Of a stretch of 64,000 nt of DNA, positions 9,060 through 17,705 are shown piece after piece. Location of the stretch: contig OZ241366.1 in NCBI GenBank assembly GCA_965199905.1, positions 4,712,001-4,776,000 of the forward strand, in the 5' to 3' direction. This stretch comes from Ilyomonas sp965199905 (GTDB lineage: Bacteria; Bacteroidota; Bacteroidia; Chitinophagales; Chitinophagaceae). The notes under the pieces are model-generated. The model worked only from the letters and a program-made list of their open reading frames with translations, had not been told where the DNA came from and did no database searches. Positions within the stretch are counted from its first letter, which is position 1. The number at the start of each line of letters is the position of its first letter. Made by a program: the position numbers and the translations under genes.

Positions 9060-9317
9060 GCTGACAAGAGGTGTGGAATGAGTAAAAAGCTGCTTTGTAG
9101 AAAAACAGTAATTCTATGCGTTGCAGGCAGCCTCTGCAGACCTCGTTTTTTTGTTTGTTATTTGTCCTCGCCAACCAATTTGATTTTAACACAATTCATT
9201 CCGCAATTACCGCCAACAACGGATTATAATGTAATCAAATTGCAAGGCAGCTTTGTGCGGAATCTGATGATTGTAGTATAATGCTTTTAAATAAGAATGC
9301 AATAATGAAGAAATAAA

Positions 9318-9429
9318 TTTTTGGTAGCCATCGTTCGTTTCTTTTGTGATCGGTAATTGTTGCTGCTTGGTCACGCAGGAATGCTCCCAACAAAATTCCG
9401 GGTAATGATTGGGCTTTTCTCAAAGCGAA
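9318..9429 (+). repeat. Dispersed intergenic repeat, copy B (inverted hairpin loop)
   Basis: The outer blocks match the family: TTTTTGGTAGCCATCGTTCG at the left, TTCCGGGTAATGATTGGGCT and CAAAGCGAA at the right. The hairpin loop reads TGCTTGGTCAC, close to the reverse complement of the GTGTCGAAGCA loop in copies C and E. The copy ends 82 bases before the yqgE start, in the same orientation. The rest of the 9060-9511 gap shows no gene. Confidence 0.8.
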
Positions 9430-9486
9430 TAATAACAGATGCGCATCAGGCTTCCTGTATTTACATTTTTTAATCAATCTGTGCTT

Positions 9487-9494
9487 TATTTTTA
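9487..9494 (+). promoter_or_regulatory. Candidate -7 box for yqgE
   Basis: TATTTTTA lies 17 bases before the start codon and is one base off TAnnTTTG. There is no clear -33 box. Confidence 0.3.
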
Positions 9495-9511
9495 CAATAA
9501 ACACCAATGCA

Positions 9512-10069
9512 ATGAACGAGGACATTAAAACCGGGAACTTATTAATAGCTGATCCGTTTTTAAAAGACCCTAATTTCCAGCGCACAGTAGTGCTCCTGTG
9601 CAATCACCACGAAGAAACCGGCACTATTGGGTTTGTAATCAACCGCAGGCACAACAAAACCATTGGCGAGCTTATCAGCCAGCTTGAAGCCTGCCCGCTG
9701 CCTGTGTATTATGGCGGACCCGTGCAAACAGATACCATTCATTTTCTGCATACCTGCCCGCACCTCATCACCGATGGGCTATCTATAGGCAACGGCATCT
9801 ACTGGGGTGGCGATTTTGCCACTGCTGCCGGGCTTCTCCGCAACAACGAGATTGATCCCGGTGCTATACGCTTTTATCTCGGCTACAGCGGCTGGGGCGA
9901 GGAGCAGCTTGCAGCCGAAATGAAAGAAAAAACATGGCTCACCACCGAAGCAGATGCAGGGCTCGTGTTTCATAAAAATGTAAGCCTCATCTGGCAGGAT
10001 TCATTACGGAAATTAGGGGGTAAATATGAGCAGCTCATCCATTACCCGCTCGACCCGCAATTGAATTAA
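9512..10069 (+). CDS. yqgE: YqgE/AlgH family protein
   Basis: It has 185 residues, the normal family length. It starts with the hallmark GNLLIADPFLKDPNFQRTVVLL and continues with GFVINR, YYGGPVQ and FYLGYSGWGEEQL, all conserved in UPF0301. The molecular role is not established; AlgH was once proposed as a transcriptional regulator. It is a stand-alone gene with repeat copy B upstream. Confidence 0.93.
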   Translation: MNEDIKTGNLLIADPFLKDPNFQRTVVLLCNHHEETGTIGFVINRRHNKTIGELISQLEACPLPVYYGGPVQTDTIHFLHTCPHLITDGLSIGNGIYWGGDFATAAGLLRNNEIDPGAIRFYLGYSGWGEEQLAAEMKEKTWLTTEADAGLVFHKNVSLIWQDSLRKLGGKYEQLIHYPLDPQLN

Positions 10070-10215
10070 GCGGTGAGAGGTAAGAAGTGAGTTTCTTATG
10101 CCATTAGCAAACCTGTCTGTTGCAAAAGGTTATTGGCAATTATTGTTATTGGCTACAGTGTAGCCAGCCTTTTTGTGCATTCCCCTTTCATACAAGTAAT
10201 ATTCTGCCGTGCTTG

Positions 10216-10671
10216 TTATTGTTGAGAAATGTGAATTGAGTCTTTCGCCATTTTCTTTCGTGTTTGAATACCAAGGGCAGAATCAGCATTGGAAATAAAC
10301 TTTTCTGTTGGCTGAAATCCCGCAGTTTTTAGAAGCACCAGCCCATCAGGATCGAGATAAATAAAAGTAGGAAACCCAAGCAAGGAATAATTTTTCCGGA
10401 TCTGAATGCCATGACTCTGCAGGGCATCATAACGTACGTTAATAAAATGCGCATTATAGAAATCGCCCGTTTCTTTTGCAGTAAATACATCGCGATCCAT
10501 TTGCCGGCAGTAAGTGCACCAGGTAGTGTATATGTCAATAAACAAGGGCTTGTTTTCACGTTTGGCTTTTGCCAGCGCATCGCGCGGAGCAAGAGAAGAG
10601 AACCGGATAGCCTGGCTATGGATATTTTTCGCAGCAAACAGCAGGAAAAGACAAACGGTAATTTGTTTCAT
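10216..10671 (-). CDS. Secreted thioredoxin-like protein
   Basis: It has 151 residues with a signal peptide (residues 1-20, ending IHSQ). The thioredoxin fold has the redox motif WCTYC at residues 51-55, preceded by KPLFIDIYTTW and followed by DRDVF and a cis-proline region (GFPTFIYLDPDG). Such proteins reduce or shuffle disulfides in the periplasm; the specific substrate is unknown. It is stand-alone and divergent from the vWA gene. Confidence 0.85.
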   Translation of the reverse strand: MKQITVCLFLLFAAKNIHSQAIRFSSLAPRDALAKAKRENKPLFIDIYTTWCTYCRQMDRDVFTAKETGDFYNAHFINVRYDALQSHGIQIRKNYSLLGFPTFIYLDPDGLVLLKTAGFQPTEKFISNADSALGIQTRKKMAKDSIHISQQ

Positions 10672-10903
10672 AACAAAGATTCAAAAATAAGAAAGGGTTG
10701 TTTTAAAAGCTCAATCATTGTCCCAAGCCTTAGTAGAACCATTCCCTGCATGTCGATGCAGCAGCAATGGCAGCAACTGATGAACATAAAAGCGACAGAC
10801 GATGACAGCATAAAATGTATTTCATCACTCACCACTCTCTCTTCCCCACCAAATAACTTTCCTTTAAATATTTTGCTATTTCCATTTGTTGTACCTTACG
10901 CTT

Positions 10904-12001
10904 ATGATTGGAAACCGGTTTGTAAAATTTGACCCCAACGAAAAGGGAAAAACACGTTTTGAACAACTGCTCGATCTGTTTATTCAAATGCTTACCTATA
11001 CCAGCGGCGATGTGGCGGAAGCGCTGCAATGGATGAATGAACTGGACAAGCAATACGGCTTAACGGACGATGAGTATGGCATGGGCGATTTCATTGACGA
11101 GCTGAAGGAAAAAGGCTACCTCACGGACGATAATGAAAAAGGTGAAATTAAAATTACTGCCAAAAGCGAGCAAAGCATCCGAAAGAAAAGCCTGGAAGAG
11201 ATTTTTGGTAAATTAAAGAAATCAAAACAAGGCGATCACCCAATACATAAGCCGGGGCAGGGCGATGAGATCAGTCCGGATATGCGCCCCTTCCAGTTTG
11301 GCGATATGCTGGAGCAGATAGACTTTACGGAGAGCATCCGCAACGCACAAATCAACCACGGCGTGGAGAGCTTTACCATGCGCGAAGATGATTTGCAAAT
11401 TCATGAGACGGACTTTAAATCGCAGACCTCAACGGTGCTGATGATCGATATTTCGCATTCAATGATTTTGTATGGCGAAGACCGCATAACGCCTGCGAAG
11501 AAAGTGGCAATGGCGCTGGCGGAACTGATTCAAACAAAATATCCGAAAGATACGCTTGATATCGTTGTGTTTGGCAATGATGCATGGCCGATCGAAGTAA
11601 AAGATTTGCCGTATTTGCAGGTGGGTCCATACCATACAAACACTGTTGCGGGTCTTGAATTAGCCATGGATATTCTACGTAGACGGAAGAATGCGAACAA
11701 GCAGATCTTTATGATTACGGATGGCAAGCCAACGTGTTTGAAAGTTGGCAAGCAATATTATAAAAACAGCTTTGGATTAGATCGGAAAGTGGTAAACCGA
11801 TGCATCAATTTAGCGGCGCAATGCAAGAAGCTGAAGATACCGATTACGACGTTTATGATTGCTTCCGACCCATACCTGCAGAAGTTTGTAACGGAATTTA
11901 CGGAGATGAATCATGGGAAGGCATTCTTTGCATCGCTGGATAAGCTCGGTGCGTTTATCTTTAAAGATTTTGAGAGCGGAAAGAGGAAGACTGTGTATTA
12001 G
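10904..12001 (+). CDS. von Willebrand factor A domain protein paired with a MoxR-type ATPase
   Basis: It has 365 residues. The N-terminal half (1-170) is helical and charged. The vWA domain starts at about 175 with the MIDAS motif DISHS (182-186), then TPAKKVAMALAELIQ and MITDGKPT. vWA proteins next to MoxR ATPases usually act as substrate adaptors for metal insertion or complex assembly. I took the ATG at 10904 rather than an upstream codon at 10886 because it gives a better match to the conserved start. The MoxR-type gene follows after 72 bases, so the two are probably one operon. Confidence 0.85.
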   Translation: MIGNRFVKFDPNEKGKTRFEQLLDLFIQMLTYTSGDVAEALQWMNELDKQYGLTDDEYGMGDFIDELKEKGYLTDDNEKGEIKITAKSEQSIRKKSLEEIFGKLKKSKQGDHPIHKPGQGDEISPDMRPFQFGDMLEQIDFTESIRNAQINHGVESFTMREDDLQIHETDFKSQTSTVLMIDISHSMILYGEDRITPAKKVAMALAELIQTKYPKDTLDIVVFGNDAWPIEVKDLPYLQVGPYHTNTVAGLELAMDILRRRKNANKQIFMITDGKPTCLKVGKQYYKNSFGLDRKVVNRCINLAAQCKKLKIPITTFMIASDPYLQKFVTEFTEMNHGKAFFASLDKLGAFIFKDFESGKRKTVY

Positions 12002-12073
12002 TTTATAATACTGAATCCTTTTTGCTATCTGCCAAGTTTATAATAAGCTTGGTTTTACATTTTAAACAAGCAA

Positions 12074-13615
12074 ATGAACATACAAAATATAAAAACGTTA
12101 GGCGAGCTAAAGAAAAGCGGCTATAAGCCAAAGACAATCAAGGAAGAAGTACGTGATAACCTCATTCAAAAAATCAGGACAAAGGAAAATCCGTTTACCG
12201 GAATTATGGGGTATGAAGACACTGTAATACCTGACACGGAACGTGCCTTATTAAGCCGTCATAATATTCTGTTTCTGGGCTTGCGCGGGCAGGCGAAAAC
12301 AAGAATGGCAAGACAAATGACCGATCTATTGGATGAATACATTCCTGTAGTTGCAGGCAGCGAAGTAAACGATGACCCGATGCGTCCTTTGAGCAAATAT
12401 GCCAAAGACCAGATTGCCGATAATGGCGATGAAACACCTGTTGAATGGGTGCATCGCAGTGAACGCTATGGCGAGAAACTGGCAACGCCCGATGTAAGCG
12501 TTGCCGACTTGATTGGCGATATCGATCCGATAAAAGCGGCGAATCTTCGCTTGTCTTTTGCCGATGAAAGAGTTATTCATTATGGTATCATTCCGCGCAG
12601 CAATCGTGGTATTTTTGTAATTAATGAATTGCCGGATTTACAAGCGAGAATTCAGGTGGCATTGTTCAATATTTTGCAGGAAGGTGATATCCAGATTCGT
12701 GGCTTTAAGTTGCGTATGCCGCTGGATATTCTGTTTGTCTTTACCGCAAACCCGGAAGATTATACCAACCGTGGCGCTATTGTTACGCCGTTAAAAGATC
12801 GTATCGAAAGCCAGATATTAACGCATTATCCAAAGGACATTGAAATATCATTAGCCATTACAGAACAGGAGGCCGATGTGTTAGATGAACAGAAGCAAAA
12901 AGTAGCTGTCAGCGATCTTATCAAACGACTCATTGAGCAAGTGGCTTTTGAAGCGCGCAACAATGAATATGTTGATAAGAAAAGCGGCGTGAGTGCGCGT
13001 CTTACCATTGCGGCATTTGAAAATGCAGTTAGTAGCGCCGAGCGCCGGGCCATCATTCACAACGAAAAAAATACACAGGTTTGGATCAGTGATTTGGTAG
13101 GTATCATTCCTGCCATTACAGGTAAGATAGAGCTGGTGTACGAAGGCGAGCAGGAAGGACCGTACCAGGTGGCTGTTAACCTTCTTGATAAAGCCGTTCG
13201 CACACAGTTTCTTTCTTATTTTCCCAATCCTGAAACGAGCAAGAAAAAGCGCAATACAGGAAAGGCTTCACAAGCTGCCAAAGCAGAAGAGGAAAACCCT
13301 TATAAAGCCATCACGCGCTGGTTTGATGCCGGAAATCATGTGGACTTATTTGTCGACATGAAAGATGCCGATAAAGTGCACGAGTTGTATAAAGTAGATG
13401 GCTTGTATGGCTTCATCAAAAAGTATTTCCCGAATGCAAACGAAAAAGAAAATGCTTTGCTAATGGAGTTTGTTCTTCATGGCTTGTCATCTTATTCCAT
13501 GATCAGTAAAAAAGTGATTGAAGGAAAGATACAATTCAAAGATCTCATCGGCAGCATGATGAACTTAGGTCAGATGAACTTCGAAGAAGATGATTACACG
13601 GATGATTATAAGTGA
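12074..13615 (+). CDS. MoxR/ChlI-like AAA+ ATPase
   Basis: It has 513 residues. The AAA+ core (about 45-320) resembles magnesium-chelatase ChlI and MoxR ATPases. The Walker A region is GLRGQAKT (69-76), which keeps the terminal Lys-Thr of GxxGxGKT but has Ala in place of the last Gly. The Walker B region is FVINEL (181-186), with Asn before the catalytic Glu. A sensor-like FVFTANPEDYTNRG follows. The C-terminal 190 residues are helical. With the upstream vWA gene it forms a MoxR-vWA pair, a class that helps assemble or activate protein complexes. The substrate is unknown. Confidence 0.85.
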   Translation: MNIQNIKTLGELKKSGYKPKTIKEEVRDNLIQKIRTKENPFTGIMGYEDTVIPDTERALLSRHNILFLGLRGQAKTRMARQMTDLLDEYIPVVAGSEVNDDPMRPLSKYAKDQIADNGDETPVEWVHRSERYGEKLATPDVSVADLIGDIDPIKAANLRLSFADERVIHYGIIPRSNRGIFVINELPDLQARIQVALFNILQEGDIQIRGFKLRMPLDILFVFTANPEDYTNRGAIVTPLKDRIESQILTHYPKDIEISLAITEQEADVLDEQKQKVAVSDLIKRLIEQVAFEARNNEYVDKKSGVSARLTIAAFENAVSSAERRAIIHNEKNTQVWISDLVGIIPAITGKIELVYEGEQEGPYQVAVNLLDKAVRTQFLSYFPNPETSKKKRNTGKASQAAKAEEENPYKAITRWFDAGNHVDLFVDMKDADKVHELYKVDGLYGFIKKYFPNANEKENALLMEFVLHGLSSYSMISKKVIEGKIQFKDLIGSMMNLGQMNFEEDDYTDDYK

Positions 13616-13731
13616 TTGTTAATTGTTTACGGTTAATATATGCGGCAGTTCCCAATTAACCACTAACAATATTCAATTGCAAATAAAGGGCTGGTCTGAT
13701 AATTGTTTTTCTCTTGCTAAAATCTTGCATT

Positions 13732-13917
13732 ATGGAAGACAAAAACACGAAAATCAATCAGCCGACAACAGATGCAATGAAAGGCTATAATCCTACAGAC
13801 AGAGACTTTCAGCGCACTGAAGAAGAAACGGATAAAGTTGACCAATCGGAGCTTGATGCCGCCAACGAAAAAACGGAAAAGGCGAATACGGAACCGAACA
13901 AAAGCAACATCAATTAA
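13732..13917 (+). CDS. Small highly charged protein, 61 residues
   Basis: Starts MEDKNTKINQPTTDAMKGYN and is rich in Glu, Lys, Asn and Asp with no hydrophobic segment, so it is probably disordered and cytoplasmic. Family not recognised. A clean terminator follows at 13938, which supports a real transcript. I preferred the ATG at 13732 to one 18 bases upstream because it removes a short hydrophobic lead that fits poorly. Confidence 0.6.
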   Translation: MEDKNTKINQPTTDAMKGYNPTDRDFQRTEEETDKVDQSELDAANEKTEKANTEPNKSNIN

Positions 13918-13937
13918 TCGTCAATTGTAAACAGCGT

Positions 13938-13967
13938 GGCTGATGCAGTTTGCATCAGCCATTTTTA
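13938..13967 (+). terminator. Intrinsic terminator after the 61-residue ORF
   Basis: GGCTGATGC pairs with GCATCAGCC around AGTTT, followed by ATTTTTAT. Confidence 0.8.
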
Positions 13968-13981
13968 TAACACTCATCTTT

Positions 13982-14374
13982 ATGGAAGAAAAATACAACG
14001 AATCCACGCACAATCGGCCCGAAGGTGATCGCCTCATCAATGCACCTTTTGTCGTGTCCGATTTGCAGGCGCACATCAAACAAATTACAGAAGAAGATGC
14101 TTATTTTACCAGCGACCGCAATGCTCTCACGCTCTTCAAAGCGCATGGCGTAAGTGTGGTGTTAGCCGCCCTGCGCAATGGCGCCGAAATGAGTACGCCC
14201 GAGCCAACCGGCAAAGTCGGCATCATACAAGTGCTCAGCGGCAGCCTTGATGTAGAAATCGAAAGCGATACATCTACCGTTGGCGCGCAGCAGCTTATTA
14301 GTTTTCACAGTCATTTAGGTTATCATATTGCCGCCACGGAAGACACGATTTTCCTGCTCACGTTTTGCGACTAA
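13982..14374 (+). CDS. Cupin-like small protein
   Basis: It has 130 residues starting MEEKYNESTHNRPEGDRLIN. The stretch GVSVVLAALRNGAEMSTPEP then GIIQVLSGSLDVEIES and QQLISFHSHLGYHIAATEDTIFLL has the strand and turn spacing of a single cupin barrel. The usual metal-binding His/Glu set of motif 1 is incomplete. The ligand is unknown. It starts just after the preceding terminator. Confidence 0.65.
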   Translation: MEEKYNESTHNRPEGDRLINAPFVVSDLQAHIKQITEEDAYFTSDRNALTLFKAHGVSVVLAALRNGAEMSTPEPTGKVGIIQVLSGSLDVEIESDTSTVGAQQLISFHSHLGYHIAATEDTIFLLTFCD

Positions 14375-14398
14375 TAACTATGGCTCTTTTTTTAAAAT

Positions 14399-14427
14399 AC
14401 CTATAAGGTTTTAAAAACCTTATAGGT
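14399..14427. terminator. Perfect 14-bp inverted repeat after the cupin-like gene
   Basis: ACCTATAAGGTTTT and AAAACCTTATAGGT are exact inverse complements separated by one A. No strong T tract follows on the plus strand, so it may act as a weak terminator or be a palindromic repeat. Confidence 0.55.
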
Positions 14428-14464
14428 TTAACTCTTCTATTTTTCTACAAATAGTTGCTTCGCT

Positions 14465-15049
14465 TTATCTGACAATAAAAACCTTTTTAGGAGCCGACAC
14501 CCGCGTTATCAATCCTACTTTTTTCATTGCCATAATGCGCTTTCACATGTCATCGCTTTATATACTCGTCAGCTTACGCAACTCGTTCAACGGCGTCGTG
14601 GCATTATGCAGCAATTGCACAATTATTTTAGCCTTATTTCGTACCGCTCTTTTGCCAGTGGTTAGCATCAGTGGCGCAAGGTTTGGCAGAACCACATCAT
14701 GTTGCTGCGCAAAAACGTCCGGATTCACCTACTGACTGGAAACTTTCATTTCATTATTTCCAGGAACTAACTGTCCTTTGGAAATTGCTGTTTACAAACT
14801 TCCAGATAGCATCTGCTCTGTGAAAATATTGCTGACATTATTTCCTACTATCAGTTTCAACCTGGCAAATTCATCCGAATTTATGCCTTTCCCATCAAGC
14901 AGGTACGTGTTAATAACTTATTTCAGGCACAGGTTTTCGTTTAGCAATACATCCATCAATTGGTTTTGCTGGTTGAATTGTTGCGAAACAAGGTTTTCAC
15001 TGTTCATGTTTGCGTAGTTAATTGCTTGAAGAATTAAATGGCGAAGCAT
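14465..15049 (-). pseudogene. Unidentified fossil gene, one frame with five in-frame stops
   Basis: Read on the minus strand from an ATG at 15049 to a stop at 14465, a single frame of 195 codons keeps protein-like composition but has five internal stops (TAA, TAA, TAG, TAA, TGA). Readable pieces include MLRHLILQAINYANMNSENL, GINSDEFARLKLIVGNN, LAPLMLTTGKRAVRNKAKII, LHNATTPLNELRKLTSI and a basic KKVGLITRVSAPKK end. The absence of frameshifts is notable. I do not recognise the family. The C-terminal part could be a winged-helix DNA-binding domain, but that is a guess. Confidence 0.5.
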
Positions 15050-15163
15050 AATTTTAAAGTCTAAAATACAAAAAGCTGTTTTGCAAACCACAAAGGCACC
15101 TGTATAATTTTTAGGGAAGGCGTTGGCAGTTATATATTTTTAAAATACAATTACAGAATACGG

Positions 15164-15280
15164 TTTTGGTAGCCATCGCTCGTCTCTTCTGCAATCGACA
15201 GTTGTGATTCTTGCGTGTCGAAGCAGCAAGAACCCTCACATTAAGGTTCCGGGCAATGATTGGACTTTTACAAAAGCGAA
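15164..15280 (+). repeat. Dispersed intergenic repeat, copy C
   Basis: TTTTGGTAGCCATCGCTCGT, then ATCGACAGTTGTGATTCTTG, the loop GTGTCGAAGCA, GCAAGAACC, then AAGGTTCCGGGCAATGATTG and AAAAGCGAA. It is nearly identical in the core to copy E. It ends 93 bases before the carB start in the same orientation. Confidence 0.88.
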
Positions 15281-15350
15281 CGAAGAACAATCTTTTCTAA
15301 AACCTGCGCTATCAAATTTAATATTCCCATTTCCTTTTCTTTCGCACGCT

Positions 15351-15358
15351 TACATTTG
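15351..15358 (+). promoter_or_regulatory. Candidate -7 box for carB
   Basis: TACATTTG matches TAnnTTTG and ends 15 bases before the carB ATG. There is no clear TTTG at -33. Confidence 0.4.
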
Positions 15359-15373
15359 CGCAATTTGTTTTCT

Positions 15374-17020
15374 ATGCCAAAAGATGCTTCTATAAAATCC
15401 GTTCTCATTGTTGGTTCCGGTCCTATCATTATTGGTCAGGCGTGCGAGTTCGATTATGCCGGTTCGCAGGCGGCTCGCAGTCTTCGCGAAGAAGGCATTA
15501 AAGTGATCCTGATTAATAGCAATCCTGCTACTATCATGACCGACCCGATGATGGCCGACAAAGTGTACCTGTTGCCGCTAACGGTAGAAAGTATTGAACA
15601 AATACTGGAAGAAAACCAGATTGACGCTGTGTTGCCAACCATGGGCGGACAAACCGCTTTGAACCTCTGTAAAGAAGCCGATGAACTTGGCGTTTGGCAG
15701 AAATATAATTGCCGCATGATTGGTGTGGATGTAGATGCCATCAATACCGCGGAAGACCGCGAAAAATTTCGCCAATTAATGATAAAGATTGGCATCGCGG
15801 TAGCGCCAAGCCATGTAGCCAATAGTTTTCTTGAGGGCAAAGAATATGCGCAGCAAATTGGCTTTCCGCTGGTGATCCGTTCCTCTTTTACGCTGGGCGG
15901 CAGCGGCGGCGGCTTTGTGCATCACAAAGGCGAGCTTGACGAAGCGTTAAAGCGTGGTCTGGAAGCCTCGCCCATACATGAAGTTCTGGTAGAAAAAGCA
16001 GTGCTCGGCTGGAAGGAATTTGAGCTGGAACTGCTGCGCGATCAAAACGATAATGTCGTTATCATTTGTACGGTAGAAAACCTTGACCCGATGGGCGTTC
16101 ATACCGGCGATTCGATAACCGTTGCCCCTGCTATGACCTTGAGCGATACCGCTTTCCAGGACATGCGTAATAAAGCCATGCTGATGATGCGCTCGCTTGG
16201 CAATTTTGCCGGCGGCTGTAATGTGCAGTTTGCCTTAAATCCGGAAACGGAGGATCTGATAGCGGTGGAAATCAATCCGCGTGTGAGCCGGTCTTCTGCG
16301 CTGGCAAGTAAGGCAACCGGATACCCGATTGCAAAGATTGCTGCGAAGCTTGCCATTGGTTATTCGCTGGATGAACTGAAAAACCAGATCACCCAAACAA
16401 CCTCAGCTTATTTTGAACCGGCACTTGATTACGTAATTGTAAAAGTGCCGCGCTGGAATTTCGATAAATTTAAAGGCGCCAATGATACGCTTGGCTTGCA
16501 GATGAAGAGTGTAGGAGAGGTGATGGCAATTGGCAGAAGCTTTACAGAAGCCATTCAGAAAGCTTGTCAAAGCCTGGAGAATGAAGCGGTTGGCTTAGGC
16601 TACTACGGCAAAAGCATGATGAAGAGTGAGGACATTGTAGAGTACATTAAAACGCCGAAATGGGACCGCATTTTTCGCATTAAAGATGCGCTTATGCAAG
16701 GTGTAACGGTAAAGACCATTGTGCAGGCAACCGGCATTGACCGCTGGTTTGTTTACCAGATACAGAACATCTGTAATATTGAGAAGGAACTGGGTAAATA
16801 CTCGTTAGATAATTTGCCTGTAGAATTACTGAAAGAAGCCAAAAAGAATGGCTTTGGCGATGAGCAGATTTCGCGCATCCTTACCCATAGCTGCACAGAA
16901 GACGAAGTGTATGAAAAGCGGAAAGCATTAGGTATAACAAGGGTGTATAAAATGGTAGATACCTGCAGCGCGGAGTTTGAAGCAAAAACGCCTTATTTTT
17001 ATAGTTCATTTGAAGGTTAG
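15374..17020 (+). CDS. carB: Carbamoyl-phosphate synthase large subunit, N-terminal half only
   Basis: It has 548 residues starting MPKDASIKSVLIVGSGPIII, co-linear with E. coli CarB from its first residue. The carboxyphosphate synthetase ATP-grasp domain is present (RSSFTLGGSGGGFVHH, EINPRVSRSSALASKATGYP), as is the oligomerisation domain ending VYKMVDTCSAEF. It stops at PYFYSSFEG, exactly where full-length CarB enters its second synthetase domain. The carbamate-phosphorylating half and allosteric domain are absent, and a clean terminator follows at 17041. Either the second half is a separate gene elsewhere, as in some archaea and Aquifex, or the gene is truncated. The frame is otherwise intact. 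Confidence 0.9.
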   Translation: MPKDASIKSVLIVGSGPIIIGQACEFDYAGSQAARSLREEGIKVILINSNPATIMTDPMMADKVYLLPLTVESIEQILEENQIDAVLPTMGGQTALNLCKEADELGVWQKYNCRMIGVDVDAINTAEDREKFRQLMIKIGIAVAPSHVANSFLEGKEYAQQIGFPLVIRSSFTLGGSGGGFVHHKGELDEALKRGLEASPIHEVLVEKAVLGWKEFELELLRDQNDNVVIICTVENLDPMGVHTGDSITVAPAMTLSDTAFQDMRNKAMLMMRSLGNFAGGCNVQFALNPETEDLIAVEINPRVSRSSALASKATGYPIAKIAAKLAIGYSLDELKNQITQTTSAYFEPALDYVIVKVPRWNFDKFKGANDTLGLQMKSVGEVMAIGRSFTEAIQKACQSLENEAVGLGYYGKSMMKSEDIVEYIKTPKWDRIFRIKDALMQGVTVKTIVQATGIDRWFVYQIQNICNIEKELGKYSLDNLPVELLKEAKKNGFGDEQISRILTHSCTEDEVYEKRKALGITRVYKMVDTCSAEFEAKTPYFYSSFEG

Positions 17021-17040
17021 GAAAGAAGAAGTTTTATAAA

Positions 17041-17065
17041 AAAAGTCGGTAAACAGCCGGCTTTT
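17041..17065. terminator. Bidirectional terminator between carB and the Uma2 gene
   Basis: AAGTCGG pairs with CCGGCTT (one T-G pair) around TAAACAG, with A and T runs on the two sides. It overlaps the stop codon of the convergent Uma2 gene. Confidence 0.75.
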
Positions 17066-17591
17066 ATGGTTTAAAAATGGTGGTAAAATCAAATTCAATA
17101 AAGCATGTTTCAGTAAGAACAAACCGGTTTGTTTCAATATTGCGGTACACATTATCAATCAGATGGAAAATCTCTACTGTTTCTTTTGTGTAATCTACCA
17201 TTAAATAATACTTAACACCATTCTCGCGATACAGTTCGAATTTTATATTTCGGTCTTTTTGCAAGCTGCTTTGAGAAGTAACTTCAACAATCAGAACCGG
17301 TGGAAATTCTAAATAATCCGTTTTTAATTCGCTGCAAACGATCATTACATCCGGGCGAACAACGGTTTCATTATTTATTTTCCAGTCAAGCTCGGTAAAA
17401 GCATAACAGTTACAGTTGTCCTTTTGAATTTTCGATTTGACCTGATAAAATAAATTTCCCTGTACATTCTTATGCTGCCATTTTGCAGAAGGCAGTAACT
17501 GAAAAGGATAACCATAAATCAATTCCCAGTCTTCCTTCCACTGCACATAATCACTGTATGTATAACGTGGTACTGGTGTATTGCCATTCAT
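17064..17591 (-). CDS. Uma2 family (DUF820) putative endonuclease
   Basis: It has 175 residues. It has the PD-(D/E)xK nuclease-like core of DUF820: YTYSDYVQWKEDWELIYGYP at the start, VVRPDVMIVC with the conserved Asp, and LIVEVTSQSS with the Glu. Members are common and numerous in some bacteria, and their biological role is not settled. It is stand-alone and convergent with carB. Confidence 0.83.
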   Translation of the reverse strand: MNGNTPVPRYTYSDYVQWKEDWELIYGYPFQLLPSAKWQHKNVQGNLFYQVKSKIQKDNCNCYAFTELDWKINNETVVRPDVMIVCSELKTDYLEFPPVLIVEVTSQSSLQKDRNIKFELYRENGVKYYLMVDYTKETVEIFHLIDNVYRNIETNRFVLTETCFIEFDFTTIFKP

Positions 17592-17705
17592 AATTCCTTG
17601 TCTTTCTACAAAGATAAATAAACATGCTTATTGGAATTGCCTTGCAAAACTAATCCCGCCTTTGCCCTAAATGCGTTTACTTTACCGCTTAACTTCTTTC
17701 TTTCT

